A DNA stretch of 27,697 nt. Origin: a virus. The position numbers were made by a program, and so were the translations under genes. Each line of letters opens with the position of its first letter. Position 1 is the first letter of the stretch. The stretch covers positions 1 through 27,697 of the IMG/VR virus record IMGVR_UViG_3300009441_000916; one strand, 5' to 3'. The notes under the pieces are model-generated. The model was not told where the DNA came from. It did no database searches and saw nothing but the letters and a program-made list of their open reading frames with translations. This document shows positions 1 through 10,500 of the stretch, in pieces.

Positions 1-387
1 AAACTTAATGGAGGATTTCTAAAATTTAAATCAGGCAGTTGTCAAATTATTTGGGACGAGTTTATAAAATGTCCTGAAGTATGGCAATTAAATTGGTATA
101 AAACTGGTGTTGTACATTACAAATATTATGGAGAACAAAACTTTATTAATTGGATGTGTGATTTACATAAAATTAATTTAACATTAATGCCACCTGAATG
201 GGTTTGTAAACTAACAAATAATGAAGAAGAAGATAGATATAATAATTTTCAATATATGGAAAAATTTAATAAAGATTATATGATACTAGATAAACCAAAT
301 GATGATATTAAAGTTGTACACTTTGCTAATCCAAACGCCAATATACATACTAGTAAATATTCTTGGATAAAGGATTATTGGAAATGA
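1..387 (+). CDS. Glycosyltransferase-like protein, C-terminal part (5' end outside window)
   Basis: The frame is open from the first base of the window to a TGA at 385-387, so this is the last ~128 residues of a gene that begins upstream. It is rich in Trp, Tyr and Asn. A stretch near W18-E20 (WDEF), then P25-E-V-W-Q, resembles the part of the next gene that reads YNTFKKDPNMWQ, which suggests the two are tandem paralogues. The end (KVVHFANPNA, then WIKDYWK) resembles the C-terminal tail of small GT-A type glycosyltransferases common in T4-like marine phages, where a His in a V-V/I-H-F motif helps bind the donor sugar nucleotide. The gene overlaps the following gene by ATGA, so the two are probably translationally coupled. 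The catalytic DxD would lie in the missing N-terminal part. Sugar and acceptor are unknown; modification of virion proteins, host surface glycans or DNA are all possible. Confidence 0.6.
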   Translation, partial: KLNGGFLKFKSGSCQIIWDEFIKCPEVWQLNWYKTGVVHYKYYGEQNFINWMCDLHKINLTLMPPEWVCKLTNNEEEDRYNNFQYMEKFNKDYMILDKPNDDIKVVHFANPNANIHTSKYSWIKDYWK

Positions 388-956
388 GAATAATTTGTGT
401 AAATACAGGTACTAAATTTGACTCTTGGTATACAAGAAATCTGAAACATATGATAGATACATACTCTGGTTTAAAGTATGATGAGTTTGTTGTTATAGGA
501 GTTGAAAATTATAAAGGTGTTTTTAATAAACTTCAAATGTTTGACCTCTATAGAGATGGAGAAAACTTATATTTTGATTTAGATATTTGTATCTATGGTA
601 AAGTACCTAATTTAATTAGAAAAGACCCAACTGTTTTATACGCTTGGTGGAGAGATAGAAAACATACAACATTTAATTCATCTATTATATCTTGGACTGG
701 CGACCAATCTTATATCTATAATACATTTAAAAAAGATCCTAATATGTGGCAAGAAAAATACAATAAAGGTATTGATGAAATGTTAGAAAAAGAAAAATTA
801 GTTGTTAATAATTATGATAAAGTTTGTTATTCTGTAAAAGGTAATGAATATAAACCTAAAGATGATAACTATAGTATTATGTTATTTAATCAAAAACAAT
901 ACTTAATGGAACCAGGTTGGACTGGTTGGTGGACTAATTACTTTCTTTCCAGATAA
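384..956 (+). CDS. Small GT-A-like glycosyltransferase
   Basis: 190 residues. I place the start at ATG 384, which overlaps the TGA of the preceding gene (ATGA) and has AAGGA nine bases upstream; a TTG at 363 would extend it by seven residues but has no support. The N-terminus is a short beta strand (MRIICVNTG). In the middle is YFDLDICIYG, whose D-L-D fits the metal- and nucleotide-binding DxD motif of GT-A fold glycosyltransferases. It is followed by a Trp/Arg-rich stretch (AWWRDRKH) and TGDQSYIYN, typical of the acceptor side in such proteins. The length is short for a glycosyltransferase, as is usual for phage members. Its 3' end overlaps the convergent gene at 934 by 23 bases, leaving no room for a terminator. 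The function is inferred from fold-level motifs only; donor and acceptor are unknown. Confidence 0.6.
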   Translation: MRIICVNTGTKFDSWYTRNLKHMIDTYSGLKYDEFVVIGVENYKGVFNKLQMFDLYRDGENLYFDLDICIYGKVPNLIRKDPTVLYAWWRDRKHTTFNSSIISWTGDQSYIYNTFKKDPNMWQEKYNKGIDEMLEKEKLVVNNYDKVCYSVKGNEYKPKDDNYSIMLFNQKQYLMEPGWTGWWTNYFLSR

Positions 957-1425
957 TAATAAAATTGTCAAGTGCTTCTAATGGTGTTTTAGATTTTCTT
1001 ATAGCAGTTTTAACTTCTTCATTTTTAGAATTTTTTACTGTATCTTGTTCAAATAAAAAGATTTTAAAATTAAATAAACGGTCTATATGTTCTTGCTTAT
1101 CACTTAAAAAGAAGTCCATTAATAATTTGAAAAAATCAGAATCAACATTTTCTATTATTCTTTTTAAAAAACCTTCCTTCACAGCAACTTTTTTTACCAT
1201 TGACTCAAAATTTCGCCTCTCGTCTTTCTTTTTCTGCCAAGTATTTTCGTGAAGTTGGTCTAAAGAGCAAATTTCTAATAACTCTTTACAGATAGGATTG
1301 TCTGGATTGTATTCAAGTATATAAGGATATACTTTTGTTTCTTCATCATCTTTTAATAAAATTTCAATATTTTTTCTTTCATTGTCTATAAAACTCGCTG
1401 TAATAAAAGTGTCTTTAGTTATCAT
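934..1425 (-). CDS. Unrecognised phage protein, 163 aa
   Basis: I do not recognise a family. The protein is charged and mostly helical in appearance, rich in Lys and Glu, with no signal peptide or membrane segment. The start ATG at 1425 shares its A with the TAA of the upstream epimerase gene (TAATG), and AGGAGA lies about ten bases upstream, so it is translated together with the epimerase. It is the last gene of the leftward virion-module transcript and overlaps the convergent glycosyltransferase gene. An AATAAATA word (one mismatch to the T4 late promoter) lies at 1453-1460, but it is within the epimerase coding region and may be chance. The position at the end of the tail-fibre genes suggests a late accessory protein, but no function can be assigned. 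Confidence 0.75.
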   Translation of the reverse strand: MITKDTFITASFIDNERKNIEILLKDDEETKVYPYILEYNPDNPICKELLEICSLDQLHENTWQKKKDERRNFESMVKKVAVKEGFLKRIIENVDSDFFKLLMDFFLSDKQEHIDRLFNFKIFLFEQDTVKNSKNEEVKTAIRKSKTPLEALDNFIIIWKESN

Positions 1426-2177
1426 TAATTTGTTCTCCTGTTTTCTTCTATATATTTATTCAACTCATATTGAGGTTCCCAACCATAGCTTGTCATTGCG
1501 TCTATGTTTGCTTTGTTATCAAGTCTTTCAGTATCACCACCAACTCTTTTTTCAGGAGTAATACCAAAGTAGTTCATCATATCAGTTAACTTATGTGTAG
1601 TACCTGTGCCTATATCTATTGCACCTGTCTTTTCTTTAAATGCTGAAATTGATTTGTGTCTTAATATAGATTCAATCGCTGAACAAATATCATATACGTG
1701 TATAAAATCTCTACTATGATTTGTATTAATATATGGCACATCATTTTTTAATATTTTTGGTATCAACATAGTATCTCTTGCACCAGGTCCATATACAGTA
1801 GTAAATCTCATACCTAAAGCATTTGCTGGAGCAATTAGTTCCATACCATACTTGCTCATTGCATAAGGATTTCTCCAGGGTTCATATGCAGTACTTGAAC
1901 TTGCATATAAAATTCTTGTATTTTTAAAATGGTCAAAGATTCTTTGACTTACGATAACGTTTTGTTTCCAATAGTCTGTAGGATTTTCAAAACTATCTCT
2001 AACACCAGATAGTCCTGCTAAATGTATAACACAATCAACATCATAATTTAAATCACAAGTAAGTAATTCTTTACCTGTACTACGGTCTAAACCAATTACG
2101 TCAAATGATTTTTTTTCTAACCAAGTTGAAAGATTTTTACCAATAAATCCATCACTACCTGTTAATAATATCTTCAT
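1425..2177 (-). CDS. NAD(P)-dependent nucleotide-sugar epimerase/dehydratase (extended SDR)
   Basis: 250 residues. The N-terminal Rossmann motif is G7-S-D-G10-F-I-G13 (GxxGxxG), followed by an acidic residue after the second strand (D31), typical of NAD-binding extended short-chain dehydrogenases. IHLAG at 51-55 is the fourth-strand motif. SSS at 93-95 supplies the catalytic Ser, and Y105-A-M-S-K109 is the YxxxK pair. VYGPG and SRDFIHVYD match the substrate-binding C-terminal half of UDP-glucose 4-epimerase/GDP-mannose dehydratase relatives. At 250 residues it is shorter than the usual 300-340, so it is a compact member. The reaction is most likely epimerisation or dehydration of an NDP-sugar, but the substrate cannot be read from sequence. 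It lies beside tail-fibre genes and close to two glycosyltransferase-like genes, consistent with a small sugar-modification set. Confidence 0.88.
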   Translation of the reverse strand: MKILLTGSDGFIGKNLSTWLEKKSFDVIGLDRSTGKELLTCDLNYDVDCVIHLAGLSGVRDSFENPTDYWKQNVIVSQRIFDHFKNTRILYASSSTAYEPWRNPYAMSKYGMELIAPANALGMRFTTVYGPGARDTMLIPKILKNDVPYINTNHSRDFIHVYDICSAIESILRHKSISAFKEKTGAIDIGTGTTHKLTDMMNYFGITPEKRVGGDTERLDNKANIDAMTSYGWEPQYELNKYIEENRRTN

Positions 2178-2192
2178 AATAATATTTCATTT

Positions 2193-3356
2193 CTAACTCT
2201 TATTTATTTTCAAATACCAAGTATTTGCTGTATTTGCTGAACCATTTGGGAACTCTTGCGCTCTATAATCATCACCATCAACTTGGTGTGTTTGATAATC
2301 TCCTGTACCTGTCAGTATTGTATCTGCCATACCAGTCCCTCTATTTGTTCCTGTTGTATAACTGTAAGTTATTTTAAAACCATCTACTGAAGCAGCGGCA
2401 GTATATTTAATATGACTTGCTAATAAAGTTTCAAAAGCAACTTCTGTATAATCTCGTAAATCATTTCCACCCATTATATAAATTGGATTTCTTGTTAAAG
2501 TATTATCAGCACCATTGACTCTATGCAAATAATAATTTTGAATTGTTGTAGGTTGGTCTAGTGCCTCACCACCAATTGTATATGTGCCTGAAGCTTGACC
2601 TGTAAAATTTTGACTTAATGTTAATGTATTAGTATTAATTTCAGTTATATAAGTTGGACTTGTAGCTTTATCTGGTAGAGTTGAGTTGTCTTGTCTAAAA
2701 ATTGTCATCCCAACAGATAGGCTAGTTACATTATTTACAGTTATTGTATTTGTGCCATTTGCACCAAGACTAGAATAAGTTTTATCGTAGTTCTGTCCTA
2801 TTCCAGCAGCGTCACCTGTATAAGCAGTTGTATCTGCTTGAGTATTTACATAAATTGGTGTTGCGTCAACTAAAGTAGAACCTGCAACACTAGTTACTGT
2901 ATTAATATGATATGTTCCACCTTGTTCAGTTGTTGTAGTTGCTGCTACTAATTTATCTATTGCAGGATGTATAAATGTATCTTTAACATCTTGCAACGTC
3001 ATAGATTGAATATCTCCACCTGCTGTTTTATAGACAGGCCAAGTTTTTCCTGAATCAGTTGGTGTTGAACCAGAGGTTGGAGTTTGATTTATCTTATCGT
3101 AAGTAATAGTTACTGTTGTAGGTTCTTCTGTTGTTGCTTCATTAGGAAAAGAGGAATTATGTGTTGACATAACACCAGCTTGTTGTCTTGTATCAGTTAT
3201 TGATCCTACATTACCACCAGAAGCTATTACTGATAATGCTACAGATGGTGTTTGTGAATATTGATAAATTGCTTGTGATATTATTTGGTCAACTTCGGCC
3301 GAAGTCATTTCTTTCAAATTACCGCCTGTATAGTATAAAGGAGCTCGTACAGCCAT
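2193..3356 (-). CDS. Virion structural protein, probably tail fibre/baseplate-associated
   Basis: 387 residues, Thr/Ser/Gly/Asn-rich and low in Cys and charge, as in beta-rich phage fibre proteins. The N-terminus (MAVRAPLYYTGGNLKEM, then a helix with VDQIISQAIYQYSQ) resembles a conserved structural protein found downstream of the DUF4815 gene in T4-like cyanophages. That is recollection of the family, not a search. The central part has beta motifs around NTITVNNVTSLSVGMTIF. AGGAT lies about ten bases before the ATG. It follows another MAVR-starting structural protein by 11 bases, and the shared opening tetrapeptide may reflect a common attachment segment or chance. The exact role, adapter or fibre shaft, is not decidable. 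Confidence 0.7.
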   Translation of the reverse strand: MAVRAPLYYTGGNLKEMTSAEVDQIISQAIYQYSQTPSVALSVIASGGNVGSITDTRQQAGVMSTHNSSFPNEATTEEPTTVTITYDKINQTPTSGSTPTDSGKTWPVYKTAGGDIQSMTLQDVKDTFIHPAIDKLVAATTTTEQGGTYHINTVTSVAGSTLVDATPIYVNTQADTTAYTGDAAGIGQNYDKTYSSLGANGTNTITVNNVTSLSVGMTIFRQDNSTLPDKATSPTYITEINTNTLTLSQNFTGQASGTYTIGGEALDQPTTIQNYYLHRVNGADNTLTRNPIYIMGGNDLRDYTEVAFETLLASHIKYTAAASVDGFKITYSYTTGTNRGTGMADTILTGTGDYQTHQVDGDDYRAQEFPNGSANTANTWYLKINKS

Positions 3357-3367
3357 AATTTAATATC

Positions 3368-4300
3368 CTATGTAGCACTTCCAACAATTGTCTTTTGAGC
3401 TACTCCCGCTGAATTGTATATTACTAAAGTTGATGAAGATGTAAAGAGAGTACCTGTTGCATATCCTGTTGTATTAGTTAAAGCAACTGTTCCTGTTGAG
3501 TCAGGTATTGTTACTATTCTTTCTGCTGTAGGGTCTGTAGGTCTTATATATGTTTTAAATGCGTCATCTGTTGCACCTTCAAAATAAATACCTAAATTAC
3601 TATTTGCACCTGTTAAGTAAATATATCCACCTGTTGTTATATTATTTGTTGATATATGACTATTTCCAAAACTAACACTATCTCCTGTGCGAGCAGAAAT
3701 AGTATTTGTTCTTAATGTTCCTTCAACTTGAACATCATCATTAATATGAATTACAGTAGAATCTGTAGATGATATTGTATTACCAACTATTGAAACTGTT
3801 CCTAATGTATTCGTCCCACCTGTAGTTGTAATACTAGGCGCTATTAAATCATTTGCTGTAATAGAACCAGTTGTTGTAATATTTTCATTACCAAAATCTA
3901 TAGTACCACTTGAATCTAAAATAGAACCACTTTGTAAAGTCATAGTTCCTGCAGATACAATTGGAGATGATAAAGAAGTAGTAATATTAACAACATTTGT
4001 TAAACCAATTGTTAAAATATCTGGAACAGATACAACAGCAGTTGTTTGGTTTGAAACACCTTTAAATACAGCAGTTTGACCTGCACCAATTTGCTGTACA
4101 GTTGAAGTAGAATCTTCCATCTTCCAACCTTCAGCAGCAAAAATTTGCCCAGCTAATTCATTAACAGCACCTATGACACTAGTTGCTGACATTGAAGCGT
4201 CTAACGTTCCTATATCTCCAAAGTCATTTAGACACATATCGTTAAAATTCGTTCTAAATTGTTCTAGTGTATCTGTTAATGCTATATTTCTTACAGCCAT
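3368..4300 (-). CDS. Tail fibre-like structural protein
   Basis: 310 residues. The N-terminus (MAVRNIALTDTLEQFRTNFN) is a pattern seen at the start of many phage fibre proteins: a short assembly segment with F-R-x-x-F-N. A long Ser/Thr/Gly/Asn-rich region follows with alternating hydrophobics and repeated short phrases such as TTTGSITAN, TTTGGTNTLG and ISTNNITTGG, suggesting a triple-beta-helix or beta-prism shaft. The C-terminal part includes TYIRPTDPTAERIVTIPDS-like text that recurs in marine phage fibres. There is no catalytic motif. It lies two bases before the next small gene and belongs to the late leftward operon. Receptor-contacting function is inferred from composition and position only. 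Confidence 0.68.
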   Translation of the reverse strand: MAVRNIALTDTLEQFRTNFNDMCLNDFGDIGTLDASMSATSVIGAVNELAGQIFAAEGWKMEDSTSTVQQIGAGQTAVFKGVSNQTTAVVSVPDILTIGLTNVVNITTSLSSPIVSAGTMTLQSGSILDSSGTIDFGNENITTTGSITANDLIAPSITTTGGTNTLGTVSIVGNTISSTDSTVIHINDDVQVEGTLRTNTISARTGDSVSFGNSHISTNNITTGGYIYLTGANSNLGIYFEGATDDAFKTYIRPTDPTAERIVTIPDSTGTVALTNTTGYATGTLFTSSSTLVIYNSAGVAQKTIVGSAT

Positions 4301-4301
4301 T

Positions 4302-4517
4302 TTATTTTACAACCTTCTTAATTAAATCTTTAATTTCTCTTAAATCTTTCTTTAAATTATTTATCTCGGTACACATAACTCTAAATTTATCACCACTCAC
4401 TTCTCTATCTCTAAATCTTTTCATATAGATAGCATACTCGCTACTTCTTTTTACTATTGCGTTAGTTTCTACATTTCTAACTAAATCTGAATACCCTTCA
4501 ACTTTTATCACACTCAT
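4302..4517 (-). CDS. Small helical phage protein, 71 aa
   Basis: 71 residues with an opening M-S-V-I-K-V-E-G like small conserved proteins located between structural genes in T4-like cyanophages. The C-terminal third (NNLKKDLREIKDLIKKVVK) has heptad-spaced Leu/Ile and is a likely short coiled coil. There is no membrane segment. It sits between the DUF4815 protein gene (4-base gap) and a fibre gene (1-base gap), so it is co-transcribed with tail genes. There is no clear ribosome binding site before the ATG, so translational coupling to the upstream gene is likely. The function is unknown; a trimerisation or assembly helper for neighbouring fibres is speculative. Confidence 0.7.
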   Translation of the reverse strand: MSVIKVEGYSDLVRNVETNAIVKRSSEYAIYMKRFRDREVSGDKFRVMCTEINNLKKDLREIKDLIKKVVK

Positions 4518-4521
4518 TTGA

Positions 4522-7500
4522 TTAGATTGCTAATGCAATTCCTCTCATATCTTTTACTTTAGGTGGGTATGATGATATACTACCTTTCATTACAATTTTA
4601 GTTTGGAATGAAGTAAAGTCTGTTAATCCACTTACTGAATATTTGTATTCTCTAAATGTTGAATCATTTTCTGCAGGAGCAATTATAGTATCTTCGCTAC
4701 CATCTGAATTAAATGGCGTCCAATTTATATCTTCAATTTTTCTTGTTTCAGCACCACCAGATATTCTATAATAAAGTTTAACTTGTGAACTTGAACGTAT
4801 ATTTGCTGACAATCTTATATCAAGAGAAGTAGAGTTATTTTCTAAAACAATAGGTCTAGTTAAGTAAATACCTGCTGTTGAACTTCCAACTGGAGCAGTA
4901 TCATCAACAAAGTCTGGTGTATTACCAGTAGTTGGATTATTTAATCTATTTTGTATTGTATAAGCACTAACTCTTTGTAAATCTATAACAGGTGATACTT
5001 TAGTATTTGTAGTTTCCATTTCTATATTTACAAATAAAGATTTTACACCTGACATTTCATTTGTTTCATTAATTGCACTTGCAACCATTTTAGGTGAAGT
5101 ACAATAGATATTATCATTTGCAATTATAGAACCAGCATTTGCAACTGAAACTGTAATAAATTCTGATTCTGAACCGTGTATTGATTGTCCAGTAGTAGGT
5201 CTTAATTTATAAGACATACTAGTACCTGGTAAACTCATTGTTGATAAGTTTAAATTAATAACATCATACAATCTATTTTGTGTTGCATAAACAGCATTAC
5301 TTCCAATATCTCCTGAAGTAGTTGCGTTTGTTGAACCTGGTATTTGTATATCATAACTGTCTAAAGTTATATTTGATATACTCGTATATGTTCCATTAAT
5401 TGAACTATGCGCCAATCCATTATATGTTCCTGCAGGAACTCCAGATACAGTTACATTGTTTGATGTTCCGTGCATACCGTGATTTTGATGATACACTCTA
5501 ACAATATCAGAAGCATTTGTTGTTCTAATTGGATTGTTTTTTAATTTTCTTGATGGTAATACGTCATTAACAAGTGTAATTCTACCAATTGATTGTGTAA
5601 ATTCTGCTCTCTTCATTGTAAATTTAACATCTTCGTTTTGTTCAGCAGTCCAAGTTGAACCGTTTTGAGATTTAAACATAACACCAGCATATGGTTGTTG
5701 TGATATTGTTCTATCTGAACCTAATACTGTTTCACCTAATCTTCCAACAAATGCTGTATAAGCATTAGAGTTTGCCATAATGACAAAACAATACTCAACA
5801 TTTTCTTGTACATACACAGGACTTGCAAAATTAAATGTAGTCGCTGTTGTTGCGTCTGCACTTGTATTAACTGAACTTGGATTTAATGTTGTTTCACTAA
5901 ATGGTAAAATTGTTGATCCTGGATATCCATTTACTACTTCTCTTATTTGAACTGTAACTGGAATAGTAGTATCTTTTGTACCGAAAAATAAATCAACAGA
6001 AGTTAAGAATACACCACCAACATCATCAATCATAAATGTTTGTGCTAATGGATCAACCCAACCAACCGTTCTTTCACTTCGTCTTGTAGATGACCTTGTA
6101 ATACTTCTATTTTCTGTAGTACCTTGTCTTTCTATTCTTGCTTCTCTTGTTGAGATAATTGTATTCTGTACAGTTTCTAAAATTCCTCTTGCGACATAAT
6201 CTGCTTCTGCTGAAGTTTCTACATCTATACTTGTATCATTTGAAGATGAACTTGTTAATCTGAATACTCTTTGACCTGTTCTCCATCTTGGATTTGCGTC
6301 AACAGTTGGATCAGGAATTGCAAAAGTACCTGAACAAGCACCGTTAGCGTCTGATACAATGTTTCCACCTAATGAACCACCGTTTGGTGTACAATAAGTT
6401 GATACGTTAACACTATCAAAGTAAGGATAAACTTTTGTATTTGGTTTCATTCTTGTTCCACTAAATGTTATTGTTCTACTTCTAACAAATGGAACAAAAG
6501 CAACATTAACAATTCTGTCGCCAATTGAATTTCTTACTACTTGAGGAACTAATTGTTGTCTTAATCCTGTTCTTGTTTGTTGAACTGTTTGAGCAGTTTC
6601 TATTTCACTAGCAACCCAACGTCTTCTTCCAGATTGACCACTACCAACATCTCTACTTGAAACATCTCTAGTTGAACCTGACCAGAAATCTTGCCAATCA
6701 TTCCATACTGTTCCTATTTCAACACCGTTTAAACCGTTATTTGGAATTCCAGAAACTAATGTATCAAAACCACCAACATTGTTTATAACTAATTCTGGTC
6801 TTCTTTCTGTTTCTTTCCATTCATCACTTGGTGGTGTTAAGTCTACTGTACCTGACCAAGTAAATACATCAAATGGATTTACGTTTACACTCTTACTAGC
6901 AAAAGGTTGCGTTATTAAAGCAGTTTCACTAAAAGGTAATGTTAAACAATCTCCAGTTTTTTGATAACTTCCTGATGTTCTATCAGAAGCTACTATAGCA
7001 GTACCGTCATCATCTGCTTCTATTAATTGAACTGCGTCCTCATTAAACATAGGTCTTAATTCACCTTTTGCCATATCAATAGATGATTTGTAATCTTGAT
7101 TACCAACATCACCAATATTATGACCGCTAAAGTTATCTACAATAATTCCATTTTTAAATCTATCAAAACCATTTGCGTCTTGTATTTGTAAATTCTGTGC
7201 TTGTGTTTCTAACAATGATAATTGAGTATAGTATTCCATATTCTCAATTCTATTTTCTAAATTACCAATATCTCTCATTGTATATCTTCTGTTATCTGCT
7301 TTTTTAATAACAATATCATTTAAAGATATTACATATGATGGTAATTCTAAAGTATATAAATGCATTGCACCATCTAAAGTTTTTGGTACTTGTGGTTCTA
7401 ATGCACTTGCACCGTTAGAAACTTTAAAGTTTCCTTCTTTATCTAAAAAGATTTTATCTATTCTTGGTAAATAGTATTCAAAATCAGAAGTAATATCCGT

Positions 7501-10500
7501 TGCAAATTTAATAACATCAACTGTAGAAGCTCCTGTACCGTCATAAGAACGGTCTACGGTACCACTATCTATTGTTGAAGCGTCATCTACTCTTGGTCTA
7601 AAATCTAAGCAATCTCTTAAAACAAAAGACTGACCAGTTGTATCAGATATATAAGTTGGTATATTTTCATAATCAACAATACCTGAATAAGAGTCTACAT
7701 CAAAGTAATCTCCAGAACCGTGAGAGAAATAACTAAATGTAACTAATAATCTTCCTGTAGGTGTTAATGCACCTGTTATTTTTTTAATTCTTCCAATGTC
7801 ATAATAATTATCTCTTTGTCCTGTATCTAAAGTAAATCTATTTGTAATATCTGTATCACCTGCTATTGCATTTGTACTAAAGTCAGCAGACATCTTAACA
7901 GAGTCTAGTGTATAAACATCTGCTTTACTTAAACCAATTATTCCACTTTCTACAGTTGCTTGTGTAGAAATTTGTACTGTTTGTGAAGAATTTAAAGTTT
8001 TAGTTTTAGAACCTGCAACATTTCTATTAACTGTTGCTAATATTTTTACTTTATGTCCTTGATAATTAGTTCCAAAATTTAATGTTAAAGTTTTACCTGT
8101 TGGAGAACCACCCAACGTAAATATTGCTGCTGATAAATGATTAGTACCACTTACACTTAATATATCACCAATTGTACCACTTGGACCAGCACCAGTTGTC
8201 ATAATAGATACAGAAAAATCTTTTTCTACTAATCCACTAAATGTTTCATTTGTTCCTGCTGTAATTGAAGCGTCACCATTGCTTGATAATGTTGCTGTGA
8301 AATGTCTTCTAACTGCAAAATTTGTATCTGTTATTCCTGAATTAACAGTTGTCTTTAATGTTTTAACTGTTTCAGTCGGCATTTTAAATATAGAAACATT
8401 TTTATTTGAATCTTTTATTGCGCCTCGTCCTCTAGTAAACGGTGATTTTAAAACATCAGCACCTGCACCTAAAGTTACTGCAAAACTTGTATCGCTAATA
8501 ATATATGCAACTTCATTTGTTTCTTCAAGAGGAGTATTTGTTGTGTATGTAATTTTATCTCCAATTTTTAATTCATCTGTAAATCTTGTACCAAATCCAC
8601 TAATTATTTTTCCTGCACCTGCGACAGATATTGTACCTGTCAAATTAACATTATCTCTCACTACATCCGAGGTATACGTAGGAGAACCTGCCATTGCAAC
8701 TTGTTTAATATCAGAAGGACCAAAAGATGTTGCTGCTTGACGTCCTAGAATATTTGTTTGTAAAATCGCTGTATTACTTGAAGTTCCACCTGTAATTGTT
8801 TCACCTGCAACGAAACCACCTTGTACATTTGAAACTATTACAACTCCGTGTGTTGCATTTCCACCTGTGCCTGTTGTTGTACAGTTAACAGTAGTTGTTC
8901 CATCTAATTTATATAATTGAACATCTGTAGTGTTAAGTACTCTAACTGTAAATGTTCCACCAGCAGTTACAACTGAATCAATTGCCCAAGAAGTTGCACC
9001 TGCAATAGTAATTTGTTGTCCATCTTTAAGATTATGTGTACTAGTAAATTGACATAAGCTAGGATTTGCCGCTGTTAAATTTGTAATTGGAGCTGTTTCT
9101 GTTGTTGATGTTGATTGAACAACACCAGTTGCGCCAGAAGTAGAACCAGTTACAATTTCACCAGAAGTAAAACTTTGAGCTGTTAGTATATTTAAATGAT
9201 TAAACATTTCTATATCAAATAGATAATGTTTATGAATAGCAGAAGCACTTCCAAGATGTGGAAAAATATTGTTTGTAGCAGTACCAGATGAATATTCAAA
9301 TCCTCTTGTTTTTGCTCTACCTATTATATTAATACTTGATTCAGCACCAACATTAGGAGTACCTCTAACAGCAGTTGCTGTTTTATATAAGGTAACATTT
9401 TTAAATGATTCTGAATCTCCTGAAACGAAACCAACATCTGGAGCACCATATGTATTGGTTACATTTAAGTAATTGCCTAAATTAAATCTTGTTTTAAAAT
9501 TATTTTCTGAATCAAACTCTCTTGTCTTGTCAATATCAACAAAAGTTGTTCCTATTGTTTCTAATTCATAACCACGAACATATGCTTTACCAGGACCCAT
9601 ACCAACAGCAATTTTAGTTTCTTTTCCACCTGCGCCTGAAGTATAGATACCTCTATTATTTCCTGATATTAAATGTTCTCTTAAATCTAAATCAAAATCT
9701 CTTAATGCATAATCACCAGATTCATCAAATGTTCTACGAGCAAAAGTATCTTCTATTACAGCGTATTGTGTTGTTCTAACTTGATTTTGAATTATACCAT
9801 TTTTTAATCTTAACAACTCTACAAAGTTTGCGTCTGCTGTTGAAGATAAAGATAATTTTGTTAATGTTAAAAGTATTTTAAATCTATGAGCACCAGGAGC
9901 ATTTTGATTTGATGTTCCTTGAGCATTATCATTTAAAGATGAATCAGTATTAGGAGTTACAAAAGATTCTGTAACTAATAATCCAACTCTATATGAAGGT
10001 GTGTTTGTATATTTGTCTAGTATAACTGTCTGTGCTGAAACTTCAACGTGATATCCATTAATATAATAAACACCTGCTTGAACTTCGGCAGCACAACCTT
10101 TATGTGTTGAAGCAACAGTCGCTGTAGCAGCTAAAGAATTAATTGTACAATTTAATATTTCTGTATCAGTAAAAGAAGTTGATGTATTATCTGTTCCAGT
10201 TTTTGTATATTTTACAAATAATGTATCAGCATCTGTTCCGTCAGCGATAGCAACACCAACACATTTTGCAACAACGCCTGAAGTTGCACCTGTTAGAATT
10301 ATATCTTTATAATCTGCTAAAGTTGAGTTTGATTTTGCTGAAAGTTTTACTGAACTGTAATTTAAGTCGTACCCGATTTCTCCAGGTATAACCATAGCAC
10401 CTTTTTCAAATAGATGGTCACTAACTCTCTCTACTTGATTTTGTAATTGCGTCTGTGATTGTGTTAACTCTCTCGCCTGTACAGCAAATGCTGGTCTGAA

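Noticed and set aside
965-1252. 95-codon plus-strand open frame
   Set aside because: It is antisense to the 934-1425 gene. Its Ser/Phe/Lys-rich text is the reverse complement of Lys/Glu codons, and the minus-strand gene has better start signals and coupling.
8279-8740. 153-codon plus-strand open frame
   Set aside because: It is antisense to the DUF4815 gene; the translation is a mirror of Thr/Ser/Val-rich codons and has no ribosome binding site. The same holds for the other plus-strand frames within 4522-19289.
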